From: JAIVJN01 sp036732565
GTDB lineage: Bacteria > Acidobacteriota > Vicinamibacteria > Vicinamibacterales > UBA2999
Assembly: GCA_036732565.1 (NCBI GenBank)
Contig: DAINCF010000305.1
Location: 1 to 8,452, forward strand
Reading direction: 5' to 3'
DNA: 8,452 nt
Position 1 is the first letter of the stretch; the number at the start of each line of letters is the position of its first letter. A program made the translations under genes and the position numbers. Under the pieces are notes generated by a model. It saw only the letters and a program-made list of their open reading frames with translations, did no database searches and was not told where the DNA came from. Shown in pieces: positions 6,238-8,452 of this stretch.

Positions 6238-6663
6238 CTACTCGCGCTGATCGGTCAGGATGCGGACGTGCGTGACCTCCGAGGTCACCAGGCGCATCTC
6301 CTCGAACCCGATCTCCATCCTGAAGCCGACGTGCACCGCGTGCTGCTTCAGCAATGCACCGCCCATCGAGCAGCCCACCGATCGCGCGCGACGGAAGTCG
6401 GGCAGGTAGTGGCCGCCGCGCACCATCAGCTCACCAGGTCCCGAGCGGACGATGTAGTAGATGCTGCGGCGCGTGACGACCTCGAAGGTGACGAGTCCAG
6501 GCGCCTGGGTGAGGTCGATGCCCTCACTCCAGTCGTGCGCGGTCCAGGTGTCCAGGACCGCGGCCGAGACGTAGATGGGCGTCGTGTCCTCGCGCACCGC
6601 CGCCGGCGCCGGCGACCGATCGGGCGACGCGGAACGATGACTGAGTCGAGAATCGGATCGCAT
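6238..6663 (-). CDS. Conserved-looking protein of unknown function
   Basis: The protein has 141 residues. Residues 1-27 are rich in Ser, Arg, Pro and Ala and look disordered. From about residue 28 to the end it looks like a compact beta-rich domain: TFEVVTRRSIYYIVRSGPGE, then LMVRGGHYLPDF at 79-90, a Gly/Ser turn SVGCSMGGALLK at 96-107, HVGFRMEIGF at 111-120 and VTSEVTHVRIL at 126-136. There is no signal peptide, membrane segment or catalytic motif that I recognise, and one Cys (C98). The ATG at 6663 shares its A with the TGA of the upstream propeller gene (TGATG) and follows GGGAGGAGGG at five bases. This supports the start and close co-expression. Being coupled to a probable kinase/propeller protein, it might act with it, but that is inference. 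A TAG stop ends it at 6238. The gene looks real; the function is not known. Confidence 0.75.
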   Translation of the reverse strand: MRSDSRLSHRSASPDRSPAPAAVREDTTPIYVSAAVLDTWTAHDWSEGIDLTQAPGLVTFEVVTRRSIYYIVRSGPGELMVRGGHYLPDFRRARSVGCSMGGALLKQHAVHVGFRMEIGFEEMRLVTSEVTHVRILTDQRE

Positions 6664-8452
6664 CAGCGCCCTCCTCCCGCCGCGGCGGGCGTTCGGGACA
6701 ACTCGTCGAGCCAATTGAGCACGATGTGGACGGCGTCCGGCGTCGCCACACGACTGCCCTGCACCATGACGAACCGCCGGCCGTCCGGCGAGATGTCGTA
6801 GTTGCGGGCGTCGCCCTGCTCGTCGTGCATGTTGAAGATCTCGCGCGGCGCCGCCGCCTGGAACGAAGGAGTCAATCGCACGGCCGCCCCCATCACCGCG
6901 TCGCCCTGCCGGTAGACCAATTCCCGGCTGTCGGCCGTCCAGACCGGGTCGGTCCCACCGCCGGTGGACACCAGCCATTTGCCGCCGGGGCCGGGATAAG
7001 GCTGCACGTACACCTCAGGGACTCCTGACTCATCGGAGACATATGCAAGAAATCGCCCGTCCGGAGAGAACTCCGGGGCCGACTCGTCGAAGGGGGTGAT
7101 CAGGAACGGCACGGCAGTTTCTCCAGGCGACAGCACCCAAATGTCACGCTCCCCGTTCGATTTGTGCTCGACAAAGGCCATCGGCCCTCCCGGCGACCAA
7201 CTGGACGGCGACTGCACGTGCGCCCCGGTGAGCGACGGGACGCTGCCCGGCAGGACCCCTGCCAGCGGGTCCGTCCACCCCTGCTCCAGCGACGGCGCAG
7301 GCGCATCGATCAGCGGGGTCTGCGTGCCGGCCCCATCGGCGGCTTTCGTATACAGGCTCCAGGCGGATGGTCCTCTCCATTCGAACGCCAGCCGACTGCC
7401 GTCCGCCGCCCAGATCGACCCGCGGCTCATGCCGCCGGTCGTAATCCGGGTGCGCGTGTCGCGATCGAGGTCGTACACCCACACGTCGCCACCATTCGCC
7501 GCGGCGATGGTGACGGCCAGTCGTCGTCCATCGCGTGAAAAGCGCGGATACTGATACGCCGCTCGCAGATCCGACGCACGTGTGCTCCGTCCTTCACGAT
7601 CGACGAGCACAAGTGCGTGCGATGGAACATCGACGCCCGCCGGCACATACGCGAGCACGCCGGTCGTCGACACCGCAAAATACGACGAGCTCAGACGGCC
7701 CGTCGCCACACGATCAAGTAGGGGCAACGGCGTCGTCGCCAAGGCGCCGCGCTCGGCGTCGAAGGGCAGCGCCACGAGCCCACCGTCTTGCGCGAAGACA
7801 AGATGTGAGCCGGTGACAAGCGACGCGACCCCACCGAGACGACCAGTCACGTGCGTGACCTGCTTCGAGTCGAGCGCAACGATCGACGCCGCCCAGCCGT
7901 CGGCGTTGAGGACGCTGAAGAGCACGCGGCGACGATCCGGCAACAGGTATGGCGCCGCGTGTCGCAGCTCGCGCCGCTCGGCGTCCGGTGTCGTGAGGCG
8001 CTCGGGATCGCCTCCGGCGGCCGTGACGCGCCAGAGCCCATCGCCGGGAAGTGACGTCGCAAACACGATGTGATCGTCGGCGCCCCATGAGCCGCTCCAC
8101 AGTGGCGGCGTATCGGCGACCCGCAGGGGCGCCCCGCCCGCGAGCGCGACCTTCTGAATCGCGCCGCCCGCATGAAATCCGACCCAGGCCCCGTCCGGCG
8201 AGAAGAACGGGGCACTCGCGCCATCCGTGCCCGCGATCGGCGTCGCCTCGAACCGGCCGAGCCGGCGTACATAGAGCTGGGTGCGACCCGCGCCCGGGGC
8301 CGCGGCGTACACGATCGCTCGTCCATCGGGCGCGATCGCCAGCGGCGACGCGAGGTCGCGCACCATGCGCAGGTCCGCGGCAAACGGAATCGTGAGCCGC
8401 TGTACTTCCGTCGGCCGAGGCGGCGCCGGCGCCGTGCCCCGCGCGATGAACC
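6663..8452 (-). CDS. PD40/WD40-like beta-propeller protein, probably the C-terminal part of a Ser/Thr protein kinase (5' end outside the window)
   Basis: The frame is open to the window edge. The first in-frame ATG in view is at 8366, but about 28 more codons (FIARGTAPAPPRPTEVQRL, then TIPFAADLR) precede it without a stop and look like a tail of a membrane segment plus a Pro-rich linker. The start therefore lies outside. The visible part, about 595 residues, is a TolB/PD40-type propeller. Blade motifs, numbered from the ATG at 8366, are APDGRAIVY (12-20), SPDGAWVGF (56-64), PDRRRVLF (143-150), SRDGRRLAV (277-285), ADGSRLAF (321-328), SPDGRFLAYVS (434-444), TADSRELVY (477-485) and SPDGRRFVMV (526-535). 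The end VHIVLNWLDELSR (546-558) matches the tail usual in acidobacterial kinase-propeller proteins. From family knowledge, the missing N-terminus would be a cytoplasmic Hanks-type kinase or a winged-helix domain plus one membrane helix, with the propeller as an outer sensor. A stand-alone propeller remains possible. Confidence 0.85.
   Translation of the reverse strand, partial: FIARGTAPAPPRPTEVQRLTIPFAADLRMVRDLASPLAIAPDGRAIVYAAAPGAGRTQLYVRRLGRFEATPIAGTDGASAPFFSPDGAWVGFHAGGAIQKVALAGGAPLRVADTPPLWSGSWGADDHIVFATSLPGDGLWRVTAAGGDPERLTTPDAERRELRHAAPYLLPDRRRVLFSVLNADGWAASIVALDSKQVTHVTGRLGGVASLVTGSHLVFAQDGGLVALPFDAERGALATTPLPLLDRVATGRLSSSYFAVSTTGVLAYVPAGVDVPSHALVLVDREGRSTRASDLRAAYQYPRFSRDGRRLAVTIAAANGGDVWVYDLDRDTRTRITTGGMSRGSIWAADGSRLAFEWRGPSAWSLYTKAADGAGTQTPLIDAPAPSLEQGWTDPLAGVLPGSVPSLTGAHVQSPSSWSPGGPMAFVEHKSNGERDIWVLSPGETAVPFLITPFDESAPEFSPDGRFLAYVSDESGVPEVYVQPYPGPGGKWLVSTGGGTDPVWTADSRELVYRQGDAVMGAAVRLTPSFQAAAPREIFNMHDEQGDARNYDISPDGRRFVMVQGSRVATPDAVHIVLNWLDELSRTPAAAGGGR
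6669..6689 (-). promoter_or_regulatory. Shine-Dalgarno of the unknown gene abutting a perfect palindrome
   Basis: GGGAGGAGGG (6678-6669) is a strong ribosome site five bases before the ATG at 6663. Its first three G bases are also the last three of the perfect 14-base palindrome CCCGCCGCGGCGGG (6689-6676), which lies in the last codons of the propeller gene. In the message this could fold into a five-pair stem next to the ribosome site. Ribosomes finishing the upstream gene would melt it. The ribosome site is solid; the regulatory reading is speculative. Confidence 0.5.

Noticed and set aside
6042..6275. A 77-codon plus-strand frame in the gap upstream of the receptor
   Set aside because: It has no ribosome site, overlaps the receptor promoter region and the end of the opposite gene, and has a low-complexity composition.
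3913..6801. A 962-codon open frame on the plus strand opposite the receptor gene
   Set aside because: It lies antisense to a clear TonB-dependent receptor and runs through its promoter region into the next gene. Its translation is an Arg/Val/Ala/Asp-rich composition with no domain, which is typical of antisense frames in GC-rich DNA.
6664..6978. Longer form of the 141-residue protein starting at 6978
   Set aside because: The extra part is wholly inside the propeller gene in another frame. The ATG at 6663 has a strong ribosome site and a TGATG junction.
8421..8434. Perfect palindrome CGGCGCCGGCGCCG
   Set aside because: It falls in the Pro/Ala linker of the propeller protein, where GC-rich codons produce such palindromes by chance.

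Overview
The window reads as chromosomal DNA from a high-GC Gram-negative bacterium, most likely an Acidobacteriota member of the Vicinamibacteria type. This assignment is an inference. It rests on an Oar/CarbD-type TonB-dependent receptor with an N-terminal carboxypeptidase-regulatory-like domain, a long PD40/WD40-like propeller ending in the VLNW-x-x-EL tail typical of acidobacterial protein kinases, and a GC-rich imperfect palindromic repeat. No RNA gene, insertion sequence, phage gene or CRISPR array was seen, and no gene-free stretch reaches 300 bases.

Layout. Positions 1-95 hold an imperfect palindromic repeat, a possible -10 element and a strong Shine-Dalgarno site. They lead into a plus-strand pair: a DinB-family putative metalloenzyme (96-614) and a VanZ-like small membrane protein (611-1006), whose GTG start overlaps the DinB stop. 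Everything else is on the minus strand. In order of transcription, right to left, it comprises: the C-terminal part of a PD40 beta-propeller protein, probably a Ser/Thr kinase cut by the window edge (8452-6663); a 141-residue protein of unknown function coupled to it (6663-6238); a 213-base gap with a plausible sigma70-like promoter; a TonB-dependent receptor of 914 residues (6024-3280); a 179-base gap with a strong hairpin and another plausible promoter; a secreted subtilisin-like S8 protease of 500 residues (3100-1598); and a small outer-membrane beta-barrel protein of 209 residues (1601-972). The barrel start overlaps the protease stop as ATGA, and the barrel's 3' end overlaps the VanZ gene tail to tail by 35 bases.

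How the genes may work together. The receptor, protease and barrel all carry export signals and would act at the cell envelope. The most interesting point is an Oar-like TonB-dependent transporter directly upstream of a subtilisin-family protease, because in Myxococcus xanthus the Oar transporter is reported to be needed for secretion of the subtilisin-like protease PopC. Here the protease has its own signal peptide and prodomain, so a two-step route (Sec to the periplasm, then the receptor) is a testable idea. A simpler reading is also open: the protease makes peptides that the receptor imports. The DinB/VanZ pair and the propeller/unknown-protein pair look like separate, unrelated transcription units.
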